Of a stretch of DNA of 64,000 bases, positions 33,501-46,134 are shown one piece after another. The stretch is from NCBI GenBank assembly GCA_020152595.1, contig JAIGNY010001685.1, positions 5,001 to 69,000 on the forward strand, in the 5' to 3' direction. The stretch is from Chiridota heheva (lineage: Eukaryota > Echinodermata > Holothuroidea > Apodida > Chiridotidae). The notes beneath the pieces are model-generated. The model was not told where the DNA came from. It saw nothing but the letters and a program-made list of their open reading frames with translations, and did not search any database. The translations under genes were made by a program, and so were the position numbers. How positions within the stretch are numbered: position 1 is the first letter of the stretch; each line of letters begins with the position of its first letter.

Positions 33501-36171
33501 TTTCACCAACTTGATAACGACTACATATCATGGAATTATAGACTGCAAATTAGAGGTGTGTCCCCTCTCAACCAATTGCATTGAGTTTCAGAAAACAATC
33601 TTAAGGTGCGCATAAAAACTTTGATCAGTCATAACTTGGTCAGTAAGTGCAACAAGTGAGATTGATATATTTGCTGTTTTCATAGATTCTTCAAGAACAT
33701 GGGCAACCATGGGATGGAACAGGAATGTAACTGCTGCAAAAACAAACACCCATCTGCATGTCAGTGTTGCAACTTTGCAGTTTTGTTTAAGGAAGATGTA
33801 CGTCAAGCTTCTTGTGAAAACATTTGAGGTAATCAAATTTCATTAAGTTTGACATATCCAGCAATTATTTTGCAGCTGTCTGGATCAGAAATCATTAATA
33901 CATACATAGTTTAACATCTAGTAATAGCTTAAAAGTGTATCACACTTTTTTGGAAGAAGTATAGGTAATAGTGTATCCTGACCTTAAAAACAACGAAGAC
34001 AGTAAAAATGTTCACTCTTTATTGAATCTAGTTCAGAAGAAATTTTTACTGGGTCAACCTTTTGCTTTAAAAATTTACATCTAGAATGTACAAAAAAATA
34101 TATGGGGAATCTTTGCCAAATAGAAATGAACACATGGTTAATCTTCACCTAAACAAAAATAAATAAAAGACTAAAGGCTTCAAGAAGGAATGAAATGTAT
34201 AAGTTTGGCAATTGACTGCTGCATAAACTTGTTGCTTGCAAAGTGAGGTAGTATCTTACTATCCTAAATACAAGTGCTATTTCTACAATAATACCAAAGT
34301 GTTAAGTTTATTTATTTATTAAAGGTATAATTATGGACAGAGACAGCATTAACTGTTGATTTAATATCCACTAAAACACACAGAGCAAACAATTTCATCA
34401 AAATTGTTTTAAAATTTGCCATTTTACAGCTTTTTGAAGATTTTTGTGCAAATATGCAAAACATTGTTGTTACTCTTGTTATGTGTGAACAGCACAGTCT
34501 CTATTTTCTCATGTATATCCATTGGTCTTAACCCTCTGCCATCAAGCTGGAAAATTTTAACATTTCCACAGTCTCAAATTAAGTGTAGAACAAATAACAG
34601 AGTATTTTAAAATATTGTCTTGTTCATACATCACATTTTTCAATATATTACAAAATTTTGAAACTTTGATTACTCATAACTTAAAAACTACATGTGCTAT
34701 TTAAAAAATTCAAAGATAGATTATTAAAGTCAGAATTGAACTTTTTTTTGCTACACGGTCGATCAGAAACCTGTTTCTGTCCATAGACCTTTAATATATC
34801 ATACGCATGCAAATTTGTATTACCAAATAATTGTGCCAAGGTTCAGCTAGCAACATATGTGCCTTACTCTCTGTTCTTTGTTGAAAAGTGTTTTCTCTGC
34901 AGTTATTGGAATAAAAAGAATTAAGGTAACTAAAACCTATTTTTTCCAATTATTTTCTAACATTAATAATTGATTAAAATCAAGAATGCTTCATGCTCCA
35001 ACTTATTGAGTTTCAAAGACATCTACAGAAGTGCTTGTTTTAAGGATTTTTTTAAATTTGCATAGGAAATGGTGTTGCAGAGGCAGACATATGCCGAAAA
35101 GTTTCTCTTTAAGCCTACCTGCACCCAACACCCAAGTTAATCCTGAAAATTCAGGTATGACAATTACGAACCAGTCTTCCTGTTCAGTGTATTGTTTCCA
35201 CTCCAAACAATGATTGTTTGTCTGCCATTCCCATGCACACCACAGCTGCGTATCCCAAGGCTATTTGTGTGTATATGATTACACAAAGCCTGAACTGAAT
35301 ATTTAAGGCACTTTTGTGATTGGAATCACTCATCTGTGTTAGGTGTCTTAGTGGGAGAAGTTTGTTTTCAAACTGGTGATTAAAATAGCTGTGTTTTATA
35401 ATGCCTGAGGTAATAATGTGCATTAACTGTGAATGATTGATGGACCATTTCTTCTACAAAAAGATATTGCTTCATGCAGGCTTGTGGTCTTTATTGATGG
35501 TACATCAATTAATGGTAGAATCACCTATTGTTTTGCTTCAGTTGCGATCTATAATCTTGAATATCCTGTTGGTACAGCCATCACATCGGAATTCATTCAA
35601 AAGGCGAGATTATGCTTCCTAAGAAATAAATTTGGTCAAATTACCAGATTTATACTGTCAAAATTGCAAATGATAATGAATTCCAAATTATCAATTGAAT
35701 AATGTCCAAGGACATTCCACACTGCAAAGTTTAAAGCAGATGAGAAGAGCACAAAACACATGATGTCACATTATTAATGGTTATACATTTCAGAGGTTTG
35801 TCTCCTGCTTATACCATAAGTAAAGTTGGAATTCTATATTTAGGTCTGAAAATTAAAGTTGTGAATTTTTGTGCAATTATGGTTTGTTTTTAAAGCTACT
35901 TTATTTTTTCCCTCTCCGTGGACATAAATCATAAGAATTCCCCCTTGCAAGATCATTTAAAGTAATATTTGATGCACCCAGGGGCATACCTTAACTTCAA
36001 GCCCACAGGGGTGTAAGTCAAATTTCAATATTTGTATATTGACAAAAAATTCAATATATATATATGTCAATACAATCACACAATATGGAATAATTGCGGC
36101 AGATCACCCCCTCCCCCTTCCCTACCACCAATGCGGTCGAAGATCAGTGTCAAATATTGTACTGCGTAACA
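33501..36171. other. No convincing gene
   Basis: One segment, 35065-35154, sits between an acceptor-like gcatag and a donor-like attcaggtatga and is open (SFSLSLPAPNTQVNPENS), but it is short. An 89-codon frame at 35433-35702 (VVFIDGTSINGRITYCFAS) has no recognisable family. Neither is called. Confidence 0.4.
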
Positions 36172-36365
36172 CCCTGTGCCCGCTTATGGGCCTCTGGCAA
36201 GACCTATAGGACGAAGCCTTGCTTAGGGAGAAGGTCTCAGAAGCTCTAAGATTTCTTGTTTTGATGCTCCAAAATGGCTGAATATCAACACAAAGTTTGA
36301 TAATTTGATTGATGAAAGGAAGACAATTTTCATTCTAATGTTAAAATCTTTTCAGATACCCGGAG
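36172..36365. repeat. Dispersed repeat bordering satellite array 1
   Basis: Shares gacgaagccttgc, agaagctctaagatt, aaaatggctgaatatcaacac and gatgaaaggaagacaattt with 48340-48600 and, more weakly, with 49915-50215 and 62960-63060. It ends about 65 bp before the 31-bp satellite. Confidence 0.6.
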
Positions 36366-36429
36366 GGCACTTCCATATGTGAAATATATACATGTGCTGC
36401 CCGAGCAGTTGCCTTTTTTAAGAATTTTC

Positions 36430-39400
36430 GTAGTGCAGGTATCAAAAATCCAATCTTTCATACTGCCGGTCTCAATTTTATACTGCAGGTACCAAAAATA
36501 AGCTATTTTCATAGTGCAGGTATCAAAAATCACTTATTTTCATACTGCAGGTATCAAAAATCACTTATTTTTATACTGCAGGTATCAAAAATCACTTATT
36601 TTCATACTGCAGGTATCAAAAATATCTTATTTTCATACTGCAGGTATCAAAAATCACTTATTTTCATACTGCAGGTATCAAAAATCACTTATTTTCATAA
36701 TACAGGTTTAGAAAATAATTTATTTTTGTACTGTAGGTATTAAAATTCACTTAATTTTGTACTGCAGGTATCAAAAATCACTTATTTTTATACTGCAGGT
36801 ATCAAAATCACCTATTTTTATACTGCAGGTATCAAAAATCATATATTTTCATACTGCAGGTATCAAAAATCACTTATTTTTATACTGCAGGTATCAAAAA
36901 TCACTTATTTTCATAGTGCAAGTATCAAAAATCACTTATTTTCATACTGCAGGTATCAAAAATAAGCTATTTTCATACTGCAGGTATCAAAAATCACTTA
37001 TTTTCATAGTGCAGGTATCAAAAATCACCTATTTTCGTACTGCAGGTATCAAAAATCACTTATTTTCATACTGCAGGTATCAAAAATTACTTATTTTCAT
37101 ACTGCAGGTATCAAAAATCACCTATTTTCATACTGCAGGTATCAAAAATCAATTATTTTTTTACTACAGGTATTAAAAATATCTTATTTTCATACTGCAG
37201 GTATCAAAAATCACTTATTTTCATAATACAGGTTTAGAAAATAATTTATTTTTGTACTGTAGGTATTAAAATTCACTTAATTTTGTACTGCAGGTATCAA
37301 AATCACTTATTTTCATAATACAGGTTTAGAAAATAATTTATTTTTGTACTGTAGGTATTAAAATTTACCTATTTTTGTACTGCAGGTATCAAAAATCACC
37401 TATTTTTATACTGTAGGCAGTAGGTATCAAAAATCACTTATTTTCATACTGCAGGTATCAAAAATCACGTATTTTCATACTGCAGGTATCAAAAATCAAT
37501 TATTTTTTACTACAGGTATCAAAAATATCTTATTTTCATACTGCAGTATCAAAAATCACTTATTTTCATACTGCAGGTATCAAAAATCACTTATTTTTAT
37601 ACTGCAGCTAGGTATCAAAAATCACTTATTATCATACTGCAGGTATCAAAATCACTTATTTTCATACTGCAAGTATCAAAAATCACTTATTTTCATAATA
37701 CAGGTTTAGAAAATAATTTATTTTTGTACTGTAGGTATTAAAATTTACTTAATTTTGTACTGCACTTATTTTTATACTGCAGATATCAAAAATAATGTAT
37801 TTTCATACTGCAGGTATCAAAAATCACTTATTTTTACTGCAGGTACTGCAGGTATCAAAAATCACTTATTTTCATACTGCAGGTATCAAAATCACTTATT
37901 TTCATACTGCAGGTATCAAAATCACTTATTTTTATACTGCAGGTATCAAAAATCACTTATTTTCATACTGCAGGTATCAAAAATCACTTATTTTCATACT
38001 GCAGGTATCAAAAATCACTTATTTTCATACTGCAGGTATCAAAATCACTTATTTTCATACTGCAGGTATCAAAAATCACTTATTTTCATACTGCAGGTAT
38101 CAAAAATCACTTATTTTCATACTGCAGGTATCAAAAATCACTTATTTTCATACTGCAGGTATCAAAATCACTTATTTTCATACTGCAGGTATCAAAAATC
38201 ACCTATTTTTATACTGCAGGTATCAAAAATATCTTATTTTCATACTGCAGGTATCAAAAATATCTTATTTTCATACTGCAGGTATCAAAAATCACTTATT
38301 TTCATACTGCAGGTATCAAAAATCACTTATTTTCATACTGCAGGTATCAAAAATCACTTATTTTCATACTGCAGGTATCAAAAATCACTTATTTTCATAC
38401 TGCAAGTATTAAAAATCACTTATTTTCATAATACAGGTTTAGAAAATAATTTATTTTTGTACTGTAGGTATTAAAATTCACTTAATTTTGTACTGCAGGT
38501 ATCAAAAATCACCTATTTTTATACTGCAGGTATCAAAATCATATATTTTCATACTGCAGGTATCAAAAATCACTTATTTTTATACTGCAGGTATCAAAAA
38601 TCACTTATTTTCATAGTGCAGGTATCAAAAATCACCTATTTTCATACTGCAGGTATCAAAAATCACTTATTTTCATACTGCAGTTATCAAAAGTCAATTA
38701 TTTTCATACTGCAGGTATCAAAAATAACTTATTTTCATACTGCAGTATCAAAAATTACTTATTTTCATACTGCAGGTATCAAAAATCACGTATTTTCATA
38801 CTGTAGGCAGTAGGTATCAAAAATCACTTATTTTCATACTGCAGGTATCAAAAATCACCTATTTTCATACTGCAGGTATCAAAAATCACTTATTTTCATA
38901 CTGCAGGTATCAAAAATAAGCTATTTTCATAGTGCAGGTATCAAAAATCACTCATTTTCATAGTGCAGGTATAAAAAATCACCTATTTTCATACTGCAGG
39001 TATCAAAAATCACTTATTTTCATAGTGCAGGTATCAAAAATCACCTATTTTCATACTGCAGGTATCAAAAATCACTTATTTTCATACTGCAGGTATCAAA
39101 AATTACTTATTTTCATACTGCAGGTATCAAAAATAAGCTATTTTTATACTGCAGGTATCAAAAATAAGCTATTTTTATACTGCAGGTATTAAAATCACTT
39201 ATTTTCATACTGCAGGTATCAAAAATCACTTATTTTTATACTGCAAATATCAAAAATCACTTTTTTTATACTGCAGGTATCAAAAATCACTTATTTTCAT
39301 ACTGCAGGTATCAAAAATCACTTATTTTTATACTGCAGATATCAAAAATCACTTATTTTCATACTGTAGGTATCAAAATCACTTATTTTCATACTGCAGG

Positions 39401-40455
39401 TATCAAAAATTACTTATTTTCATAGTGCAGGTATCAAAAATCACTTATTTTCATACTGCAGGTATCAAAATCACTTATTTTTGTACTGCAGGTATCAAAA
39501 TCACCTATTTTCATACTGCAGGTATCAAAATCACTTATTTTCATACTGCAGGTATCAAAATCACTTATTTTCATACTGCAGGTATCAAAAATCACTTATT
39601 TTCATACTGCAGGTATCAAAATCACTTATTTTCATACTGCAGGTATCAAAAATCACTTATTTTCATACTGCAGATATCAAAAATCACTTATTTTCATACT
39701 GCAGGTATCAAAAATCACTTATTTTCATACTGCAGGTATCAAAAATCACTTATTTTCATACTGCAGGTATCAAAAATAAGCTATTTTCATACTGCAGGTA
39801 TCAAAAATCACTTATTTTCATACTGCAGGTATCAAAAATAAGCTATTTTCATAGTGCAGGTATCAAAAATCACTCATTTTCATAGTGCAGGTATCAAAAA
39901 TAAGCTATTTTCATACTGCAGGTATCAAAAATCACTTATTTTCATAGTGCAGGTATCAAAAATCACCTATTTTCGTACTGCAGGTATCAAAAATCACTTA
40001 TTTTCATACTGCAGGTATCAAAAATTACTTATTTTCATACTGTAGGTATCAAAAATCAATTATTTTTTAACTACAGGTATCAAAAATCACTTATTTTCAT
40101 ACTGCAGTATCAAAAATCACTTATTTTCATACTGCAGGTATCAAAAATCACTTATTTTTATACTGCAGCTAGGTATCAAAAATCACTTATTATCATACTG
40201 CAGGTATCAAAAATCACTTATTTTCATAATACAGGTTTAGAAAATAATTTATTTTTGTACTGTAGGTATTAAAATTTACTTAATTTTGTACTGCAGGTAT
40301 CAAAAATCACTTATTTTTATACTGCAGATATCAAAATATTCTATTTTCATACTGCAGGTATCAAAATCACTTATTTTCATACTGCAGGTATCAAAAATCA
40401 CTTATTTTTATACTGCAGATATCAAAAATCACTTATTTTCATACTGTAGGTATCA
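36430..40455. repeat. 31-bp satellite, array 1
   Basis: Around 130 tandem copies of a unit made of ggtatcaaaaatcactt and attttcatactgca. Each good copy carries the PstI word ctgcag. Variant units recur in order: an ataatacaggtttagaaaat unit plus a following ttgtactgtaggtattaaaa unit appear at about 36697, 37223, 37312, 37693, 38427 and 40227. Because 31 is 1 mod 3, three units make 93 bp and all frames cycle through HTAGIKNHLFSYCRYQK. This explains the frames of up to 239 codons, which are not genes. The array ends abruptly at atcaactagacatc. Confidence 0.95.
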
Positions 40456-41227
40456 ACTAGACATCAATGATGTTATAGCTCAACCCATTACAATGCAAGA
40501 AGAATTGATTGCTTTCAGTGATTTTATTTTTGTCATATGTACTTTTATGATGTTTTTAAAGTTTGATTTGAGGTGCATTCCATTTGTGGGCAATTATTCA
40601 TCATGTTAAAAATTCAAGAGTTTCAACTTTCCCGTATGAGTTGTATTCAGTTTGTTTGTTTGGGTGTAATGGCACCTTAACAGTCAGGTCATATGTGCCA
40701 AACGAGGTTAGTTGTGAATGACTGTCAGATTGGTTCTCAGTAATGACTTAGTTTTGCAGTGGGTGCAATGAGGTTCATGTTATAGCGATGTCTGAAAAAT
40801 TATGCTTCTAACAAAAGCTATGTGACATTCAATGCATGGTGCCATCATGTCTCACTTGATTAATGACATTGGCGAGGTCATAGGTAAATTCCACCACAAC
40901 ATATAGTTAGAAAATACATTTTGCAAACATAACAAAAAGTTTAACATTTACACATTAATCTTCATAAATGTTAGATTAATTTAATTTGGCGGTACTGAAA
41001 AAGATTACTAACCAAGCATGTTTCAAAACGGCCAAATATGTTATAATTAGCCAGTAATCGGCCAAACTAGCAGCTAAGGTTGTGACAGTTAGCATTTTTT
41101 CATAAATGTACAGCTGTCACCATTACGATCCATAACCGTTTAACCGTAAGGCCAGTTGTCATAAGTGGACGCCCTTTTTAACGCAGGTATAAAGCGAAAT
41201 CTTCGCCAGGTTCTTAACAATTATCTA
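40456..41227. other. No recognisable gene
   Basis: Unique AT-rich sequence. The word tatgcttctaacaaaag at about 40803 recurs at about 42848. Confidence 0.5.
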
Positions 41228-41490
41228 CCTACTGTGGTGTAGCGGTTATCATACATGTCTACAGACCACGAGGTCCTGGGTTCAAGCCTGGGTTGGGTAG
41301 ACACGCCAGTGCACCACAACTGGTTATCAAAGGCCGTGGACATTGACTTGGTTGTTGATGTTATGTCTGTCCGTACGTCGTACCTGTGTTCTCGTCCGGA
41401 TCGTATTAGGCGTTTCATGATAGCATTGTTACTATCATAAGCGATTACGCAGGTGACAGCCCCGTCATTGTAATTGTGCGTTTACTCGTC
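41228..41490 (+). mobile_element. tRNA-derived SINE, full-length copy
   Basis: It opens actgtggtgtagcggttatc (A box) with ggttcaagcc (B box), then ggttatcaaaggccgtgg and ttgacttggttg. It continues through gtccgtacgtcgtacctgtg, a gtattaggcgttt segment and atagcattgttactatcata, and ends cccgtcattgtaattgtg. This is the best-preserved copy in the window and defines the family. Confidence 0.85.
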
Positions 41491-41616
41491 GTCGTCAGTT
41501 CTTATTAATAGACCTTCCATAGCAACCCATGCTAATCCACCACTTGAAAGACGCTACCGTTATATTCACTATGTAATGTGCAAACATGCACTTCCTGCTT
41601 CTTGTATGAGTGTGTG

Positions 41617-41860
41617 AAAGTCAAGTGGTGGATCGGGAGGGTGGATCGGGAGGGAGGGTGGAGCGGGAGGGTGGAGCGGGAGGGTGGAGGGGGGAGGGTG
41701 GAGGGGAGGGTGGAGGTGGGGGAGGGTGGAGGGGAGGGTGGAGGGGAGGGTGGAGGTGGAGGGGAGGGTGGAGGAGGGTGGAGGTGGAGGGTGGAGGGGA
41801 GGGTGGATCGGGAGGGTGGATCGGGAGGGTAGAGTGGGAGGGTAGGGGGAGGGGAGAAAC
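41617..41860. repeat. Purine-rich minisatellite
   Basis: Tandem gggagggtgga units of 11-14 bp, with variants ggtgg and atcggg. The plus strand is almost pure G/A with many GGG runs, so G-quadruplex or triplex formation is plausible. Glycine-rich frames through it are artefacts. Confidence 0.9.
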
Positions 41861-43723
41861 AGCGTTGGGCAGAGGCGGTTGTGGCTACAGGGAATGGGAT
41901 GGTAAATTTTGTCCAACGTATCTTTTTTTTATTGGTATTTCTTGTCCCCAGTAGGCAAATAGACTAAAGTATTGGATGGGATCAATAGCTAAATACAAGT
42001 GTAACTGCCACGGTCATGTGGAGAACGAATTTTGTTTATACAACAGGAGACAAAGAAAATGGTTAAATAGGGTAGAGAGGGGGAATACCCCCATTGTGGG
42101 AGTATTCCCTCATAATGTGGGGAACACAGAGGGTAGGCCTATAAATGTTGTATTTATATATCGTTTTGTCAGTTTGTAGTAGTTGCTGCTGTAGGATATT
42201 GTGTAACTTCTTCCTGGGACGTACAACATAAACTTCAAAATTATCATGCTACGTCGGAGTTCTTACTCACATATGGGGACAGGCTTAACGCACCACACCC
42301 TAACACACATCTGAGGCTAACATGTTTTTTAAAACACATTTTTATTTCAATATTGGGTATATAGTGGTGCGTGGCCAGGGGGCAGGGAAGACTTTCCAAT
42401 AATTACGGCCCTTAGTGTTTGATAATGGTAATCCCAGGGTCATACAAGCAAGAATATGTCTCCTTTGATTTAGGTAAACAATTTGAATAGAAGAAAAATC
42501 TTTTTGATTCCTATGCCAGACATGACAGTATCTGAAATGCGAGGAACAAGAATTAAAAAAATTTAAATCGCAAGAGAACGAAAAAAGAAGGTTATTAAAA
42601 TAAACATAAAGCAAATGAAAAATAAGAAACTACTGTTGCATGCTTAACAGTAAAGAAATAAAATAGATAATACAAGGATAAAATATACTTATCTCACTAA
42701 AAAGAAAGAAACGAGAGAAAATACATAATACTTCTTTAAAAAAATAATAACGCACCTGATTTCATGGCCCTCGGTATTCGCGAACTTAGGGCGGGTATAT
42801 GCAGCATACTACCTCATTTATTTAAGAATAGTGACAATTGAAAAAATATGCTTCTAACAAAAGTTGTAAGCCGTTTTGTATTAATTTTAATGTAGGAGTT
42901 AATGGAGGTTTCCACTATGTAACGGTCGATTACCGACGTTATCGGAGAGCAAAGGTCACTTTGAGTGCAGCATATTCTGCAACAATACATTTTAAAAACA
43001 AAATTACGAACATTAGCAACCATCTACATGTATTAAAAAAATATGTTAGGCTATGACGTTTGCATGTTTGATTTTTTCTGCATAGGACTTCCAAATTGTT
43101 TAGTTTTAGTTTCGCTACGGAAAAAGCGTACTGCCGTGATTCCCGGGATACATATTCCCCTACTTTTTAAGTATAGGCATATGGAATTTAAAAAAAAATA
43201 GTACACAATTGGGGGTGGGGGGTGGGGGGGGGGTGGGGGGATTTATTGAGTTTCAATTCGTATCTTGTGACCCCAAGTTTGGATAAGCTGCCAAGCAAGC
43301 TCCTTCACGTTGAAGATGTGAATTTACGGCCCTGAAGTGTCAACGATTCATTGTATGAAAATGCTTTTCTGCATCTCATCCACCCCATGCCATCTCAGAA
43401 TTCAATTGTCTTATCAGGGGTGGCGGAGCGTTCAAAATATTGGGGATTTAATGAGATAAGGTGACATGTGATACGTTCACCTAAAATTATTAGGCTGAAG
43501 CCCGCACATCCCCTTCCCAGCTCCGCCGCCTCTGTCGATTTCAAGTCATCATTGATGATAGGACCTAAATAAAAACCTTGATATGAACGCATAATGTAAG
43601 TTTCGCGTAACTAGCATGGCTACTTTAATATAAAATTAAAATTGGTTCTTCCCGTTTTTCTGTTTGTTCAAACTTAAGGAAACACTTGAAATATAATACT
43701 TAACATTCATCCCATCAGACCAC
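41861..43723. other. No recognisable gene; G-rich run
   Basis: A run of G with interspersed T lies at 43210-43242. The remaining sequence shows no conserved frame. Confidence 0.5.
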
Positions 43724-43958
43724 TGTGGTGTAGGTTATCATACCTGTCTACGGTTCAATCCTGGGGTGGGTAGACACGCCAGTGCACCACAACTGGTTAT
43801 CAAAGGCCGTGGACATTGACTTGGTTGTCGATGTTATGTCTGTCCGTACGTCGTACCTGTGTTCACGTCCGGGTCGTATTAAGCGTTTCGTGATAGCATT
43901 TGTACTATCATAACCGAATACGCAGGCGACGACCCCGTCATTGTAATTGTGTGTTCAA
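43724..43958 (+). mobile_element. tRNA-derived SINE, head-deleted copy
   Basis: Same family as 41228-41490 and highly similar downstream of the head. About 25 bp of the tRNA-like region are deleted, so the B box reads ggttcaatcc immediately after gtctac. It ends cattgtaattgtgtgttc, followed by a (ct)n run. Confidence 0.85.
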
Positions 43959-46130
43959 CTCTCTCTCTCTCATCCTATCCATGTAATGATAATCATCGGG
44001 ATTACGTAATTCCCTTTTGATGTCGCTACTGCTGCGAGAAAAATCTGGGTCACTGCCAAAATGCGTTTAGAGCAGTGATGCGGTCTAATTTGCTGCACAG
44101 TATAATTTAGTGCACTTGGAATAGCTTTTTGAATGATTTCGCCAATGTATTTTCACCCAAATCAGCACTAATGGGGCTGTTATATAGCAATAAATATTCA
44201 AGTGTTTGAAGTTTTTTCCCCCAAAACCGAGAATGATTGTTTGTTGTCCGTAAGTACTCATGTTAAGAGACGCTATAGCGACCACGTGTGACTTCCGCAA
44301 CTGGGGATAACAGATCACACGGCGTGAGAATATTACCGAGTTTTGAGCATGAGCGGGCTATTACCTCATTAATTTATGACAACACGTGCTGATTTTGTGA
44401 TTCGTAATCCAAGCAACAACTCCCTGGTAATCCGGTCGTAAAAACAATAACAATACCCAGGCAAACAGTTAATCCGTCCGTAAATACAATTATTAGTTTT
44501 GAAATATTTGTTACTCTTTGAAGTAAATAATAAAAGACACGAATTAATCTGTAATTTTATCACAATTGATGTGAAACGAGAATTTCTTTAATGTTTTCAC
44601 TGCACATTAGAACTCTTAAAAGCTGGGATACTTTCAACGATAGGCCAAAGGACATCGTTGCGTATGAATTTTGATTTCTTTGCATCGCTACCGTGGTTTG
44701 ATTCATGACTTGTGTGTTTCTAACCTTTAACGTAAATTCTTCTGGGCCAACTTTAGGAATAGGTAGATTGGAAGAGAATTAAAGTTGTTGTCTCCATATT
44801 TCATAGGAAAGAAGGGACGGGCCCAAATTTCCTAGCGTACTGTTTTTACTATGAGGGGGAACAAATTTACTGGATGGCTACGGCTTAATTGTCTGGGGCC
44901 CACATTTCCTAGGAAATAAGAGCCGGGAGGCCAAAATTAACTGGGGTAGAATTTACTTTTACACCGATCAGTGGTTGGGTGATGTGTATTGTGATTTGAT
45001 AATTAAGGGATATAGGCGGAAATTTCTTGTGTGTATTTGACGGGTTATGTTAATGAGTGCTAGCCTGGGCCTAAGCGCATTCCTAATGAGCACAAGCTAG
45101 CTACATTCCATGCATCCCATCCCAAGTACCGTGGAAATAATTAGTAATATGCATAACGCCCCGGGTGAAAAATGTGAAGGCAATGACATAGCGGGTAAAG
45201 ATTGAAATGATAAGGTTGGTTAGATGGTTTCGTGAATTTATGCGAACTTGAAAAAGCAAACATAAAAATTGAATTAACATTCGTTTACACGTAGCATGAT
45301 TTCCTAAACTGTTAAACGTCACAACCTTATTAGCAGCCCTGGGATGCCCCCCCATTGAATACTACCGTACCCAGCGATGATTCTTCCACGTGTCCACGAA
45401 AACTTATAGGTTTGAAACAAACTTATATTTCTGGCAATCTGCTGCCCATACGGCAAATTACGGTTTACGCAATGCCGCTGCGTTCACAAACCCAACAAAA
45501 ATTTTTCCTTAACGTTAGTGGATTTAAGTATAACGCTCTAGCCCCGCGATGCAATGTAGCACAAAAGTTACTAACACTTGAGACTTGCTATACGACAAGT
45601 TTAAAAATGACCAAACAACAACTTCACACGTTATCTTCTAGGCTATGTCATAACCTATCATACAACTCGGTAATCCAATCCGATACAGCGTGACCTAAAT
45701 AAGATTACGAGAATGTGCATATTCATAGCAGAATGTCCGAATTCTGATTGGAAAATACTGCGATATGATTAAACATATATGTCCATACAAGGAACTAATA
45801 AACATGCAGGTATACCAACTGACCAATACCATGGCCCGGAGCGGTACGCACGAAACGCGAATAGGATAGAGCTATTTTTAGCGAAATTACCATAAAATCT
45901 TATACTTTGTTAAAACCTTTCGAGAGCTCTAATTAAAAAAATACATGGACTTTCTCTTAACGAAATACAAGCTTAAATTTGAATACAAAAATCTCGCTTG
46001 AGCCAGAATCTCAAGAGCAAAACTGTAAAAACCTAGGAGGAGATGCATTTTTAAGCAAAAGTTAGTACAGGCACATATGAGAGGTCACGTACGATTTGAT
46101 AATCTCCACTCATACACTCTGTGTATGGGT
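43959..46130. other. No recognisable gene
   Basis: A frame at 45355-45693 is open for 112 codons but begins at TTG, not ATG, and has no recognisable motif. The word pair cccaaatttcctag and cccacatttcctag about 70 bp apart near 44822-44910 suggests a small local duplication. Confidence 0.45.
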
Positions 46131-46134
46131 GGAG

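Noticed and set aside
35065-35154. A short internal exon between gcatag and caggtatga
   Set aside because: Open in only one frame over 30 codons with no recognised homology; expected often by chance in 64 kb.
36514-40609. Plus-strand open frames up to 239 codons (HTAGIKNHLFSYCRYQK repeats)
   Set aside because: The 31-bp unit has few stop-forming positions and cycles through all frames; the protein is only the satellite read in triplets. The same applies to the frames at 46077-48012.
45355-45693. A 112-codon plus-strand gene
   Set aside because: It starts at TTG, not ATG, has no motif and no good splice context.
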